From contig NZ_JAMXAY010000014.1 in the NCBI RefSeq assembly GCF_025460835.1, positions 1 through 64,000 of the forward strand: a DNA stretch of 64,000 nucleotides, read 5' to 3'. Below, piece after piece: positions 17,737-26,224 of the stretch (the stretch's first letter is position 1; every line of letters starts with the position of its first letter). The position numbers and the translations under genes were made by a program. Under the pieces are notes generated by a model. That model ran no database searches. It saw nothing but the letters and a program-made list of their open reading frames with translations, and was not told the DNA's origin. The DNA comes from Parapedobacter soli. GTDB lineage: Bacteria; Bacteroidota; Bacteroidia; Sphingobacteriales; Sphingobacteriaceae.

Positions 17737-17763
17737 CGTTGTGCGTCGAAGGTGTTAGCTTTG
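17731..17763 (+). promoter_or_regulatory. Internal promoter before the HU-SPOR gene
   Basis: TTTTG (17731-17735), a 20-base spacer, TAGCTTTG (17756-17763): an excellent Bacteroidota promoter. It overlaps the last codons of the barrel gene and ends 30 bases before the HU-SPOR ATG, so the motor genes can be expressed apart from the TPR and barrel genes. Confidence 0.65.
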
Positions 17764-17793
17764 TAGGAGCTTGATTGAGCAAGAAGTGAGAAT

Positions 17794-18846
17794 ATGAATT
17801 TGGGTGTGAGTATTGCGAGTCTGTTGAGGCGGTACCCAGCGGTAGACGTGCCAGGCATCGGTGTCTTCAAGAGGACCCGTTACCCGGCTTCGTACGACTC
17901 CGATCGGTCTACCTTTAATCCACCGGTTGAACACATAGAGCTCGTGGCCGACCAGCCTGCCCATGGGTTTCCTATTACTACCTACTTGAAGGCACAGCAG
18001 CAGGTGGATGAGGCAACGGCTGTGGCCATGCTGGAAGCCTCGGTCAATACATTGATGGACACCATCAGCCGGAATGGTGAGGCGCTCTTAGAGGGGCTTG
18101 GACACCTGTTTGCTGACGGTGCCTCATTCGTATTCAAGCCATTTGAGGCTAACGGATTAGTTATGGAACCGGTTGCTGCCCCGTTGCCGCCAGACGGTGA
18201 GACATTGGATACGGAGCATGCTGGGGAGGTGATAGGCGCCGAATTGATAGGTGCAGATAGCGAAGAAGAACCGGTAGTTCAGCCCGAAGAGACCGAAGCA
18301 AATGAAGCTGGCATTCCCGTGAAGCGGCGGAGCCCGTGGATTATGGCAGCAGCGGTCGTGGTAGCACTGTTGATCGGAGCGGGCTTGGTATGGTATTATC
18401 AACCGGCCGGGTTTGGTAGTATCATCGCTGGCGATGTAGTCGAACACGGGGCTGGTAGACCAGACGAAGTAAAGCCAGTTATCTCCGGTCTCGGGAATGA
18501 TTCGGTGGAAGTTGCAGATACTGCGCAGTTAACAGCCATGGCAATCGACGCTGATTCGGTTCAGGTAAATACCAAACCCGAGGTCAATAGCATACCAGCT
18601 GAGCCATCGGTAACCTATGAGATTATCGTTGGATCATTTGCTACGATGCGGCAGGCAGATAAATTTGTGGCAGAAATGAAGGCGAAAGGATACGACCTGC
18701 ATGCAATCGACAGCCGGATGCCGGGTAACCGTAAGAAAATTAGTTGGGGATCATTTGCCACGGAGGAGGAAGCCTACAAGGAATTGGCGCGGGTGCAAAA
18801 AACATTTGAACCCGGAGCTTGGATAGCGAAGATAGAACATCAATAA
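17794..18846 (+). CDS. HU-CCDC81-like / transmembrane / SPOR domain protein
   Basis: A 350-residue protein with three parts. Residues 1-125 (SIASLLRRYPAVDVPGIGVF, then FPITTYLKAQQQVDEATA) match the paired bacterial HU-CCDC81 domains, folds related to HU/IHF. A membrane helix (WIMAAAVVVALLIGAGLVWYY) lies near 182-202 after an acidic linker. The C-terminal 80 residues (YEIIVGSFATMRQADKFV to WGSFATEEEAYKELARV) are an SPOR domain, which in other proteins binds glycan strands without stem peptides at the division septum. Topology would be HU domains inside, SPOR in the periplasm. It heads the ExbB/ExbD/TonB genes and has its own promoter. A link between the cell interior and septal wall is an inference. 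Confidence 0.85.
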   Translation: MNLGVSIASLLRRYPAVDVPGIGVFKRTRYPASYDSDRSTFNPPVEHIELVADQPAHGFPITTYLKAQQQVDEATAVAMLEASVNTLMDTISRNGEALLEGLGHLFADGASFVFKPFEANGLVMEPVAAPLPPDGETLDTEHAGEVIGAELIGADSEEEPVVQPEETEANEAGIPVKRRSPWIMAAAVVVALLIGAGLVWYYQPAGFGSIIAGDVVEHGAGRPDEVKPVISGLGNDSVEVADTAQLTAMAIDADSVQVNTKPEVNSIPAEPSVTYEIIVGSFATMRQADKFVAEMKAKGYDLHAIDSRMPGNRKKISWGSFATEEEAYKELARVQKTFEPGAWIAKIEHQ

Positions 18847-18893
18847 CAAATACATAATAATTAAAACAATACAGGAACATCATACGACGATTT

Positions 18894-19595
18894 ATGTTAC
18901 TTTTACAGCAAGACACCATTTATCCGCTAGATACATTGGCGGGCGCAGCGCAGCAGACGGTAGAACTAGCAAACGAGAAAATAAGCCTCATCGGCTTGCT
19001 TTTCAAGGCGGGCTGGATCATGATCCCACTGTCGCTTTTGCTTTTCGCTACACTTGTGGTATTTATCGAACGCTACATCACGATTAAAAAGGCCTCGAAA
19101 TATGATCCGAGCCTGATGTCGCATGTCAAACAAAGTGTGCTTTCAGGACGCCTGGACTCGGCGTTGTCGGTTTGCAGGGCTAGCAACAGTGCATTGGGCA
19201 GGATGCTTGAGAAAGGGTTGGTACGTATCGGTCGGCCTATCAAAGACATAGAGGGCGCTATAGAGAACGTTGGTAAGCTCGAGGTTGGCAGGTTGGAGAA
19301 AAACCTTAATATACTAAGTATCATCGCCGGTGTTGCGCCGATGTTGGGTTTCGTGGGAACAATTTTCGGTGTGATCATTATCTTCCGCGACGTGGAAGCG
19401 GCCGGAGGCATCGACATTGCTAGTGTGTCGGGGGGACTGTACGTGAAGATGATTGCTTCAGCTGCCGGACTTACAATCGGTATCTTGGCATTTGCTGGTT
19501 ACCATTGGTTGAATACCATGCTCGAACGCCTGATTCTCCGCATCGAAACAGATGCCATTGAATTTGTTGACTTATTGGATGAACCCGGCTCATAA
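18894..19595 (+). CDS. MotA/TolQ/ExbB proton channel protein
   Basis: A 233-residue inner-membrane protein with three helices (about 37-58, 140-162 and 178-202), the TolQ/ExbB pattern. The second helix region GVAPMLGFVGTIFGVI and the third SGGLYVKMIASAAGLTIGI are the conserved channel blocks. With the following ExbD-like subunit it should form the proton-driven motor that energises a periplasmic arm. In this operon the arm is the TonB-like protein two genes on. Whether it is closer to Tol, Exb or a Bacteroidota-specific type cannot be told from motifs alone. Confidence 0.92.
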   Translation: MLLLQQDTIYPLDTLAGAAQQTVELANEKISLIGLLFKAGWIMIPLSLLLFATLVVFIERYITIKKASKYDPSLMSHVKQSVLSGRLDSALSVCRASNSALGRMLEKGLVRIGRPIKDIEGAIENVGKLEVGRLEKNLNILSIIAGVAPMLGFVGTIFGVIIIFRDVEAAGGIDIASVSGGLYVKMIASAAGLTIGILAFAGYHWLNTMLERLILRIETDAIEFVDLLDEPGS

Positions 19596-19609
19596 ACCTT
19601 GTTTTACGA

Positions 19610-20017
19610 ATGAACTTAAGAGCGAAGCGAAATAAATCGGAGGTAAGGGTTTTTACGGATTCCCTGAACGACATCATGTTCTTCCTGATGTTGTTTTTCC
19701 TGTTGGCGTCGGCGGTTTCAAATCCGCAGGTGGTGAAGCTGCTATTGCCGCGTTCGAGTGCAGGCGAACAATCCGTAGCGAAGAAGACGATTACGGTATC
19801 GGTTACCCAGGATTTGAAATACTACCTCGATAAAGAGGAGGTGCCCTATGAGAACTTGATGAGTGCGATACAGGCATACGTGCAGCCGGGTGAAGAGCTT
19901 ACCATCATGCTTTATGCAGACAGCACGGTGCCTATCCAAAATGTGATATCGGTTATGGACGTGGCCAATAAGTTGAGAATTAGGCTCGTATTGGCTACCG
20001 AACCGTTGCGCGAATGA
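19610..20017 (+). CDS. ExbD/TolR biopolymer transport protein
   Basis: A 135-residue single-span protein with a short cytoplasmic N-terminus, one helix (about 21-42) and a periplasmic domain. The key acidic residue at the mouth of the helix is Asp21 in SLNDIMFFLMLFFLL, the proton-carrying position in ExbD and TolR. The gene starts 14 bases after exbB, so the two subunits are co-translated. The periplasmic part (YYLDKEEVPYENLMSAI, IMLYADSTVPIQNVISVMDV) follows the ExbD/TolR domain layout. Confidence 0.92.
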   Translation: MNLRAKRNKSEVRVFTDSLNDIMFFLMLFFLLASAVSNPQVVKLLLPRSSAGEQSVAKKTITVSVTQDLKYYLDKEEVPYENLMSAIQAYVQPGEELTIMLYADSTVPIQNVISVMDVANKLRIRLVLATEPLRE

Positions 20018-20083
20018 GTTCGGATTTATGGAATTCAGTGAGGTTTAGCATCCTACAGGAAACGTAAAAGATAAGGAGATAAG

Positions 20084-20905
20084 ATGGGTTACTATCATTT
20101 ACAGGAAGAAAATAACTACCCCAAAGCGTTGTGGATATCCAGCGGCATCATGGGTGGGTTATTGATTCTCAGTTTCATCATTATGATCGGTTCGGCCTTC
20201 CCTGAGATCGGAACCGGGGGTATCATCGTGAACTACGGTACTTCGGACGTCGGGATGGGCGACGATTACATGACAGTCGATGATGCTTCGATGGATCCCA
20301 ATGCCAATAATGTGCGGCCCGACAAGATTGACCCGCAGCAGGAGATTCAGGAAACGCCATCGCAGCAGGTTACCGAGCAAAGTGTGGCGACACAGGATAT
20401 GGAAGATGCACCGGCGGTGGTTGCCAATGAACCTAAAAAGGCCAATGCAGCCGAAGCAACCGCTACGAAGGAAGAAAGTAAACCAGCGATCAATCCCAAT
20501 GCGCTTTACACCGGGAAGCGAAACAATTCAACGGGTAGGGGAGACGGTACCGGTACAGAGGCCGGCAACCAGGGCAGCAACCAAGGCGACCCGCTTGCGT
20601 CCAATTACGGCGAAGGCGGGTCGGGCGATGGCGATATCGGGCTCTCCATCCAGAATAGGGGGTGGGCTGTGCCGCCCAATATCGAAGACAACGGGCAGCA
20701 GGCCGGAGTTGTAATGGTGGAAGTGCGTGTGGCACGGGATGGCCGGATAACCTTTGCCCGGGTGAGTTTGAAGGGAACAACCCTGACCGATAAAGCCTTA
20801 TGGGATAAATGTGAACGTGCGGTGAGGAACGCCCGGTTTAACGAAATTGAGCGCGCACCACGCGAGCAACGTGGACTGATACCATTCCGGTTCAGGTTGA
20901 AATAG
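20084..20905 (+). CDS. TonB/TolA-like energy transducer
   Basis: A 273-residue protein with an N-terminal membrane helix (about 16-39, ALWISSGIMGGLLILSF), a long low-complexity periplasmic linker rich in Glu, Gln, Asn, Thr and Gly (60-180), and a C-terminal alpha/beta domain (VMVEVRVARDGRITFARVS to FNEIERAPREQRGLIPFRF). The layout is that of TonB/TolA arms that couple an ExbB/ExbD or TolQ/TolR motor to outer-membrane partners. The linker contains no proline-rich spacer as in classical TonB; it is glycine-rich instead. Its most likely partner is the barrel or TPR protein encoded upstream. Confidence 0.85.
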   Translation: MGYYHLQEENNYPKALWISSGIMGGLLILSFIIMIGSAFPEIGTGGIIVNYGTSDVGMGDDYMTVDDASMDPNANNVRPDKIDPQQEIQETPSQQVTEQSVATQDMEDAPAVVANEPKKANAAEATATKEESKPAINPNALYTGKRNNSTGRGDGTGTEAGNQGSNQGDPLASNYGEGGSGDGDIGLSIQNRGWAVPPNIEDNGQQAGVVMVEVRVARDGRITFARVSLKGTTLTDKALWDKCERAVRNARFNEIERAPREQRGLIPFRFRLK

Positions 20906-20934
20906 GGATTTAATTTAAACAAGCCTAATCCGCA

Positions 20935-22245
20935 ATGAATTACGAGGAAGCGGTTGAATGCCTCTACGCGCAACTTCCCATGTTTACACGGGATGGCACT
21001 TCCGCATTGAAAAAAGATCTCACCAATACGTATCGGCTTTGCGAGGCCTTGGGTAACCCCCATGAGCGGTTTAAATCGGTTCACATAGCAGGTACCAACG
21101 GTAAGGGGTCTACCTCGCACATGCTGGCGGCTGCCCTGCAACAAACAGGCTATAAGATAGGTTTATATACGTCTCCCCATTTATTGGATTTCCGAGAACG
21201 TATCCGTGTGAATGGCTCAATGATCCCCCGGACCTGGGTCGCAGAATTTGTCGATTCGCAGCAATCGTTGATTGAAACTATCAAACCTTCGTTTTTTGAA
21301 GTTACGGTAGCCATGGCATTTGCTTATTTCGCAAACCAGGGGGTGGATATCGCTATCGTGGAAACAGGATTGGGAGGCCGGTTAGATTCCACGAATGTCA
21401 TCACACCGTTGCTGGCTATCATTACAAATATCGGTTATGACCACACCGCTATATTAGGGAATACATTACCTGAAATAGCCGCCGAAAAAGCTGGGATCAT
21501 CAAGTCAGGGGTACCTGTGATTGTTGGTGAAAAACAGCAGCCGGCAGTGGCGGAGGTCTTTGAATGCGTGGCAGGAGATAAGCGCAGTAGGTTGGTGTTC
21601 GCAACTGAACAGTGGCATGTAGATAATTTAGGCCGCGATGGACAATACCTTGATCTACGTGCTACGCGGCATCAATCAGCCGAACAGACAACCTACACAC
21701 TGGATCTGACCGGCATGTACCAAGCTAAAAATCTACCTGCAGTGCTGTGTGCCATCGATGAATTAAGGCAGCAGGGGTTTTCCATCCCCGCTAACGATGT
21801 GAAGTACGGGCTGGCACATGTACAGCAGCTTACCGGTCTGATGGGGCGCTGGCAGACGTTGGCGACTGGTCCCCTGGTCATCTGCGATACCGGCCACAAT
21901 GTGGATGGTTGGCGGGAAGTTTTGGCTAACATTGCCTCCACCCCGTATCTATCCCTCCGCATGGTCATCGGCGTGATGCGCGATAAGGATTTGGATCACA
22001 TGCTGCCCATGCTGCCAAATGATGCCCATTATTATTTCTGCCAGGTTGCCATGCCTAGAGCACTTCCTGCGGGAGAGCTGTGTGCGATTGCTTCCCAATA
22101 TGGATTGCAGGGCCAAGCATTTGCTACGGTGGCTGAGGCCGTTGAAGCAGCGGAGCGCTCGGCATCGCCCCAGGACTTGGTATTTATCGGCGGAAGTACG
22201 TTTATAGTAGCCGATGCCTTATTAGCTAGGCAATACAATTCCTGA
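20935..22245 (+). CDS. folC: Bifunctional folylpolyglutamate / dihydrofolate synthase
   Basis: Adds glutamate to folates and, in many bacteria, to dihydropteroate. The Mur-ligase-type ATP loop HIAGTNGKGSTSHML lies near residue 50, LYTSPHLLDFRERIRVNG is the folate-binding Omega loop region, and GLGGRLDSTNVI and ITNIGYDHTAILG are the metal and central-domain motifs. The 436 residues are normal. It is last in the envelope operon, 29 bases after the TonB-like gene; this neighbourhood is probably an operon of convenience, not a functional link. Confidence 0.95.
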   Translation: MNYEEAVECLYAQLPMFTRDGTSALKKDLTNTYRLCEALGNPHERFKSVHIAGTNGKGSTSHMLAAALQQTGYKIGLYTSPHLLDFRERIRVNGSMIPRTWVAEFVDSQQSLIETIKPSFFEVTVAMAFAYFANQGVDIAIVETGLGGRLDSTNVITPLLAIITNIGYDHTAILGNTLPEIAAEKAGIIKSGVPVIVGEKQQPAVAEVFECVAGDKRSRLVFATEQWHVDNLGRDGQYLDLRATRHQSAEQTTYTLDLTGMYQAKNLPAVLCAIDELRQQGFSIPANDVKYGLAHVQQLTGLMGRWQTLATGPLVICDTGHNVDGWREVLANIASTPYLSLRMVIGVMRDKDLDHMLPMLPNDAHYYFCQVAMPRALPAGELCAIASQYGLQGQAFATVAEAVEAAERSASPQDLVFIGGSTFIVADALLARQYNS

Positions 22246-22259
22246 GTTGTGATTAACTG

Positions 22260-23276
22260 TTACGCGGTAAGCTCCCCACGGATATTCTGTTCGGCCCAAT
22301 AAGCCACATCACGTTGCTGTTTGAACTCCCCTTGCAGGTACATCAATTTGGTTACCGCGGCCTCGAATGTCATGTCGTACCCACTGATCACACCCATTTC
22401 CTTCAGGTATTTACTGGTTTCATAACGTCCAAGTTCTACGCTGCCAACCTTGCATTGTGAGATATTGAGGATGTTTTTGCCTCCACGGATGGCTTGGTCG
22501 ATAAGGTCGAGGAACCATCGGTTGGTTGTGGTATTACCCGAACCGAACGTTTCCATGATGACCGACCGGGCAGGCGATTCCAGTACGGCGCGCACCACCT
22601 CGGGGCTGATACCGGGATATAATTTGAGTACAGATACAGAATTGTCGAGCTGGGTGTGCAGTATGAATTCCTTGCCACTATTGTCGAGTAGCGCATCGCG
22701 GTTGTATTTAAGGTGTACGCCTGCCTCTACAAGTACGGGGTAATTAGGTGAACGGAATGCTTCGAATTTGGCCGAATTGTATTTGAATGACCGGTTGCCA
22801 CGGAAGAGCTTGTTGTCGAAGAAAATACATACTTCATGGATGAGCGACTTGTCCTTTTTCTTTGCCGATGCCAACTCCAATGCAGTGATTAGGTTTTCCC
22901 GGGCGTCGGTGCGGATTTCGCCTATGGGTAGCTGGGAGCCGGAGAGGATAACCGGCTTCTGCAGCCCCTCAAGCATGAAACTCAACGCAGAAGCTGAAAA
23001 GGCCATCGTATCTGAGCCGTGTAGAATAACAAACCCGTCGTAGGCGTCATAGTGCTCCTTGATGATATTTGCCATTTCAACCCATATAGCTGGTTGCATA
23101 TTAGACGAGTCTATGATGGGGGTGAACGAATGTACCGTGAGGTTATAATTGAGCCGGGCCAATTCGGGGATGTTTTTTGCAATCAGGTCGAAGTCGAAAG
23201 GCATGAATGTATCATTCCGTTCGTCTTTGACCATCCCGATGGTACCGCCCGTATAGATTACGAAAACATTGTTCAT
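22260..23276 (-). CDS. ansA: Type I (cytosolic) L-asparaginase
   Basis: Hydrolyses asparagine to aspartate and ammonia. The first catalytic threonine is in YTGGTIGM (Thr12) and the second triad part in LHGSDTMAFSASALSFML (Thr90, Asp89). The 338 residues without a signal peptide fit the cytoplasmic type I enzyme. Its ATG directly follows the TatD stop codon (TAAATG), so it is translated from the tatD transcript. It converges on folC with a 14-base gap and no obvious terminator. Confidence 0.93.
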   Translation of the reverse strand: MNNVFVIYTGGTIGMVKDERNDTFMPFDFDLIAKNIPELARLNYNLTVHSFTPIIDSSNMQPAIWVEMANIIKEHYDAYDGFVILHGSDTMAFSASALSFMLEGLQKPVILSGSQLPIGEIRTDARENLITALELASAKKKDKSLIHEVCIFFDNKLFRGNRSFKYNSAKFEAFRSPNYPVLVEAGVHLKYNRDALLDNSGKEFILHTQLDNSVSVLKLYPGISPEVVRAVLESPARSVIMETFGSGNTTTNRWFLDLIDQAIRGGKNILNISQCKVGSVELGRYETSKYLKEMGVISGYDMTFEAAVTKLMYLQGEFKQQRDVAYWAEQNIRGELTA

Positions 23277-24044
23277 TTAAATACTGAATATCCGTTTAGC
23301 ATTTTCCGTGGTTGCCGCTGCTACTTCTTCAATGGATATCCGATGTAAATCGGCTATCTTCTGTGCAATATAAAGTAGGTAACTGCTTTCATTTTTCTTT
23401 CCCCGGTGTGGTACGGGTGGGAGGTAGGGTGAATCGGTTTCGAGCACTAAGTAGCGGAGGTCGAGGTTGGCTACCACGGCATCGAGCCCAGCATTCTTGT
23501 AAGTCACCACACCGCCGATACCGAGGTGGAGTCCGAGATCTATGGTGCGCTGTGCCTGTTTGGCATCACCCGTGAAGCAGTGCAATACTCCGGTCAAGCG
23601 GCCATCCTGCACCTCTTCCAATAGTTCAAATAACTCGTCAAACGCATTACGGCAGTGGATAGAGACCGGTAGTCCCAATTCTTTCGCCCAACCTGTTTGG
23701 ATGCGGAATGCTTGTTGCTGCAGGGGGAGTGTCGATTGATCCCAATGCAGGTCGATACCTATTTCACCGATACCGTATATTTTATGGGCTGTTAGCGCTT
23801 TTTCAATCACATCCAACTCGTCGCGGTAGTCTTCCTTTACATCGCATGGATGCAGGCCCATCATCGCATAACAATTATCGGGGAATGCCGACACCGTACC
23901 CATTACTTTACTGATCGATTCACGATCAACATTTGGAAGCAGGCAATACCGTACCCCATTTTTGAAACAGCGCTGCATTTGGGCGTCCAATTCAGCAGTG
24001 CCGTATAGATAATATAAGTGGGTATGTGTATCTACAAGCTCCAT
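23277..24044 (-). CDS. TatD family metal-dependent hydrolase
   Basis: A 255-residue TIM-barrel hydrolase of the TatD DNase family. Metal ligands are in place: DTHTHL (His7, His9), GEIGID (Glu near 97), SIHCRNAFDE (His near 130), LHCFTGD (His near 155) and ETDSPYLPP (Asp near 205). Members act as 3'-5' exonucleases or D-tyrosyl-type deacylase-like enzymes; the precise substrate here is not known. It leads a two-gene operon with the asparaginase and has a clear promoter 19 bases upstream of its start. Confidence 0.93.
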   Translation of the reverse strand: MELVDTHTHLYYLYGTAELDAQMQRCFKNGVRYCLLPNVDRESISKVMGTVSAFPDNCYAMMGLHPCDVKEDYRDELDVIEKALTAHKIYGIGEIGIDLHWDQSTLPLQQQAFRIQTGWAKELGLPVSIHCRNAFDELFELLEEVQDGRLTGVLHCFTGDAKQAQRTIDLGLHLGIGGVVTYKNAGLDAVVANLDLRYLVLETDSPYLPPVPHRGKKNESSYLLYIAQKIADLHRISIEEVAAATTENAKRIFSI

Positions 24045-24063
24045 AGTTAATTGTGGTATGGTG

Positions 24064-24094
24064 CAAACTTAGCTAACTCGCCTTTTAAAACCAA
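24064..24094 (-). promoter_or_regulatory. tatD-ansA promoter
   Basis: Minus strand TTGG (from 24094), about 19 bases, TAAGTTTG (24071-24064). The box ends 19 bases before the tatD ATG. Confidence 0.6.
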
Positions 24095-24113
24095 GGGTGT
24101 GCAGTCTTAATGC

Positions 24114-24142
24114 AAAAAACGCCCTCCGTGTCGGGAGGGCGT
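24114..24142 (-). terminator. Terminator after the FKBP gene
   Basis: On the minus strand ACGCCCTCC, 6-base loop, GGAGGGCGT followed by six T; nine perfect pairs. It lies 11 bases past the FKBP stop and upstream of the tatD promoter, so it separates the two transcripts. Confidence 0.88.
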
Positions 24143-24153
24143 CTGTTTTCCTG

Positions 24154-25122
24154 TTATTCCTGGGTGTTTTCCTGTGCTGTTGAATCCGGTGCGGTGGGTT
24201 TCAGGATATCGATAAGTTCGATATCGAATACCAGTGGGGCAAACGGTGGAATTACACCGCGGCCGTCACCGCGCTCACCGTACCCGAGTTCGGATGGGAT
24301 GATGAGCTTCGCTTTGGTGCCTTTGGGTAGTAAAAGTAGGCCTTCGTCCCAACCGGGAATAACTTGGCGGACGCCTATAGCGAATTTCGCCGGCTCATAG
24401 GGGCGCATTGCATTATATATTTTGTGCTCCTCGGCTACTTCCTTAATGGATGTGTCGAACACTTCACCTGTGGCCACCAATGCACCCGTATAGTTTACCT
24501 GTACGGTATCGCCGGCCACCGGTTTTTCACCGGTTCCTTCTTCGGTGATAATATATTGCAAACCGGAAGCTGTTGTCAACGGCTCAAGGTTGTTTTTTCC
24601 GATATAGCTTGTTATTTTTCCCTCTTCCGATGCTTTCAGTTTCTCAATTTCACCGTCGAAATAAGTATTCACCTCTGCATACAATGCGCTATCAGTAAGA
24701 TCCCCTTTTTTGAAGTGTTTATTTACCTTGACATTGAAGGTTACGTATTTATCGGCAAAATCGGGCTTAGGTTGCATCGTTTTTGCCGCCATCGTGTCAA
24801 GATCGAGCTTGAAGATGGCACTGTCGCCTTCGCCAAGCATTTTGAACATTGAGTTATAGTCGCCCGGATAGAGTCCGGGGAGCGAATCGGCTGCGATGTT
24901 GACAATCTGGGGCAGTCCGATTTTGTATGTGCTGGAAAGCAGCGAATCCCGGTCCGTTGTTACGGTCAGGTTCACGGAAAGCAGGTCGCCCGTTTGCGCT
25001 TTGGGCTGGCCGTTGTCTTTCACAATCCTGTATTGCAAGCCGCCGTCGCCTTTCTCGAACTGCTGGCAGGCGCTACCCATTATCGTGACGGCAAGCCCTA
25101 AACTAAAAATTGATTTCTTCAT
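24154..25122 (-). CDS. FKBP-type peptidyl-prolyl isomerase lipoprotein
   Basis: A 322-residue lipoprotein (lipobox GSAC near residue 19) that should speed folding of exported proteins at the envelope. The C-terminal third is a standard FKBP domain: TASGLQYIITEEGTGEKP, VNYTGALVATGEVFDTS, VIPGWDEGLLLLPKGTKAKLIIP and LGYGERGDG with IPPFAPLVFDIEL. The N-terminal 180 residues look like a second, degenerate FKBP-like domain plus a helical linker. It follows the DHH phosphoesterase gene by 17 bases and shares its promoter. Confidence 0.92.
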   Translation of the reverse strand: MKKSIFSLGLAVTIMGSACQQFEKGDGGLQYRIVKDNGQPKAQTGDLLSVNLTVTTDRDSLLSSTYKIGLPQIVNIAADSLPGLYPGDYNSMFKMLGEGDSAIFKLDLDTMAAKTMQPKPDFADKYVTFNVKVNKHFKKGDLTDSALYAEVNTYFDGEIEKLKASEEGKITSYIGKNNLEPLTTASGLQYIITEEGTGEKPVAGDTVQVNYTGALVATGEVFDTSIKEVAEEHKIYNAMRPYEPAKFAIGVRQVIPGWDEGLLLLPKGTKAKLIIPSELGYGERGDGRGVIPPFAPLVFDIELIDILKPTAPDSTAQENTQE

Positions 25123-25139
25123 GTTTTGACTGTGATTAA

Positions 25140-26150
25140 TTATTGTATTAAACGTGTTTTATACTCGGGTAATAGTGATTTGAATTTTTTTACGACGGTT
25201 TGTAGCGGTTCATTTGAGTTTCCACCTGCTGCATTACGGTGCCCGCCGCCGTTGAAGTGGTCTCTGCATACCTCGTTGCAAGGAAAGTCGCCCACCGACC
25301 GCAGTGAGAGTTTAACCTGGTCAGTTCGATCGATAATCAATGCGGCAAGTTTGATGCCACTAATCGCGAGCGCATAGTTTACCAAACCTTCCGTGTCGCC
25401 GGTGGTGATATTGTACCTGGTAAGGTCTTCTCGAGACACACTGAATAGCGCTGTACGGTACTCGTGTAACACTTGGAGCCGGTTTTCCAAACAGAATCCG
25501 AGGAATTTTAGTCGAGCCTCGGTGTAGCTATTGTATACGTGTTCATGTATTTCCCAGTTTTTAGCGCCCTGTGCGATGAGGTCAGCCGCAATCAGGTGTA
25601 CCAAAGAGGTAGTGGTCTGGAAGCGGAAAGAGCCCGTATCGGTCATGATTCCTGTATAAAGGCAGGTGGCTATCTCCGGTGTAATGCCATTGTGGTCGTC
25701 CATAGCATTGACGATGAAATCATAGACCAATTGTGCTGTTGCGGCGGCTCCGCTGTCCCAATGCCGATAATCGTCAAACCCCTCGGGGTCCAAATGGTGG
25801 TCGATCATGATTTTCAGCGCGGATGCGGCTCGTACGCTATCCGCCATGGCATGGATACGCGGCAATCCATTGAAATCGAGGCACCATATCATATCAGCGG
25901 CCGCGATACGGGCATCGCTGCTTTCTCTAGCTTCTGTATATATGATTACATCTTGCCGGCCAGGCATCCAGTCCAGGAATGTCGGGAAGTCCGACGGTAC
26001 AATTACATTGACGGCATGCCCCTTGGCTTTCAGCCAATGATACATTGCCAACGATGAACCTAAGGCATCTCCGTCGGGTTTGTGGTGCGTGGTGACAACA
26101 ATCTGCTTCGGTTTGGCGAGTTCCTCCCTAAGCGCTTCCGGTGTAAACAT
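25140..26150 (-). CDS. DHH phosphoesterase, NrnA-like
   Basis: A 336-residue DHH/DHHA1 protein of the oligoribonuclease/pAp phosphatase type. The metal motifs HHKPDGDALGSS (22-33), WCLDFN, MIDHHLDPEGF (about 116-126) and the C-terminal substrate motif GGGHRNAAGG (about 300) are all present. NrnA enzymes degrade 2-5 base RNAs and 3'-phosphoadenosine 5'-phosphate. Its promoter lies 18 bases upstream of the start codon and FKBP is encoded in the same transcript. Confidence 0.9.
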   Translation of the reverse strand: MFTPEALREELAKPKQIVVTTHHKPDGDALGSSLAMYHWLKAKGHAVNVIVPSDFPTFLDWMPGRQDVIIYTEARESSDARIAAADMIWCLDFNGLPRIHAMADSVRAASALKIMIDHHLDPEGFDDYRHWDSGAAATAQLVYDFIVNAMDDHNGITPEIATCLYTGIMTDTGSFRFQTTTSLVHLIAADLIAQGAKNWEIHEHVYNSYTEARLKFLGFCLENRLQVLHEYRTALFSVSREDLTRYNITTGDTEGLVNYALAISGIKLAALIIDRTDQVKLSLRSVGDFPCNEVCRDHFNGGGHRNAAGGNSNEPLQTVVKKFKSLLPEYKTRLIQ

Positions 26151-26168
26151 TCAACTGCTAAAAGGTTG

Positions 26169-26199
26169 CAAACCTACTATAAAAAATCCGATTATCGAA
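26169..26199 (-). promoter_or_regulatory. Promoter of the DHH phosphoesterase gene
   Basis: TAGGTTTG on the minus strand at 26176-26169, with a weak TTCG upstream element near 26199. The box ends 18 bases before the ATG. The upstream element overlaps the terminator of the sugar island. Confidence 0.5.
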
Positions 26200-26204
26200 T
26201 TTTT
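26181..26204 (-). terminator. Terminator at the end of the sugar island
   Basis: Minus strand AAAAATTCG, loop ATAAT, CGGATTTTTT: nine pairs with one G-U and a T tail, 20 bases past the DUF1080 stop. Confidence 0.55.
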
Positions 26205-26224
26205 GAATGCGAAAAGAGCGATAT

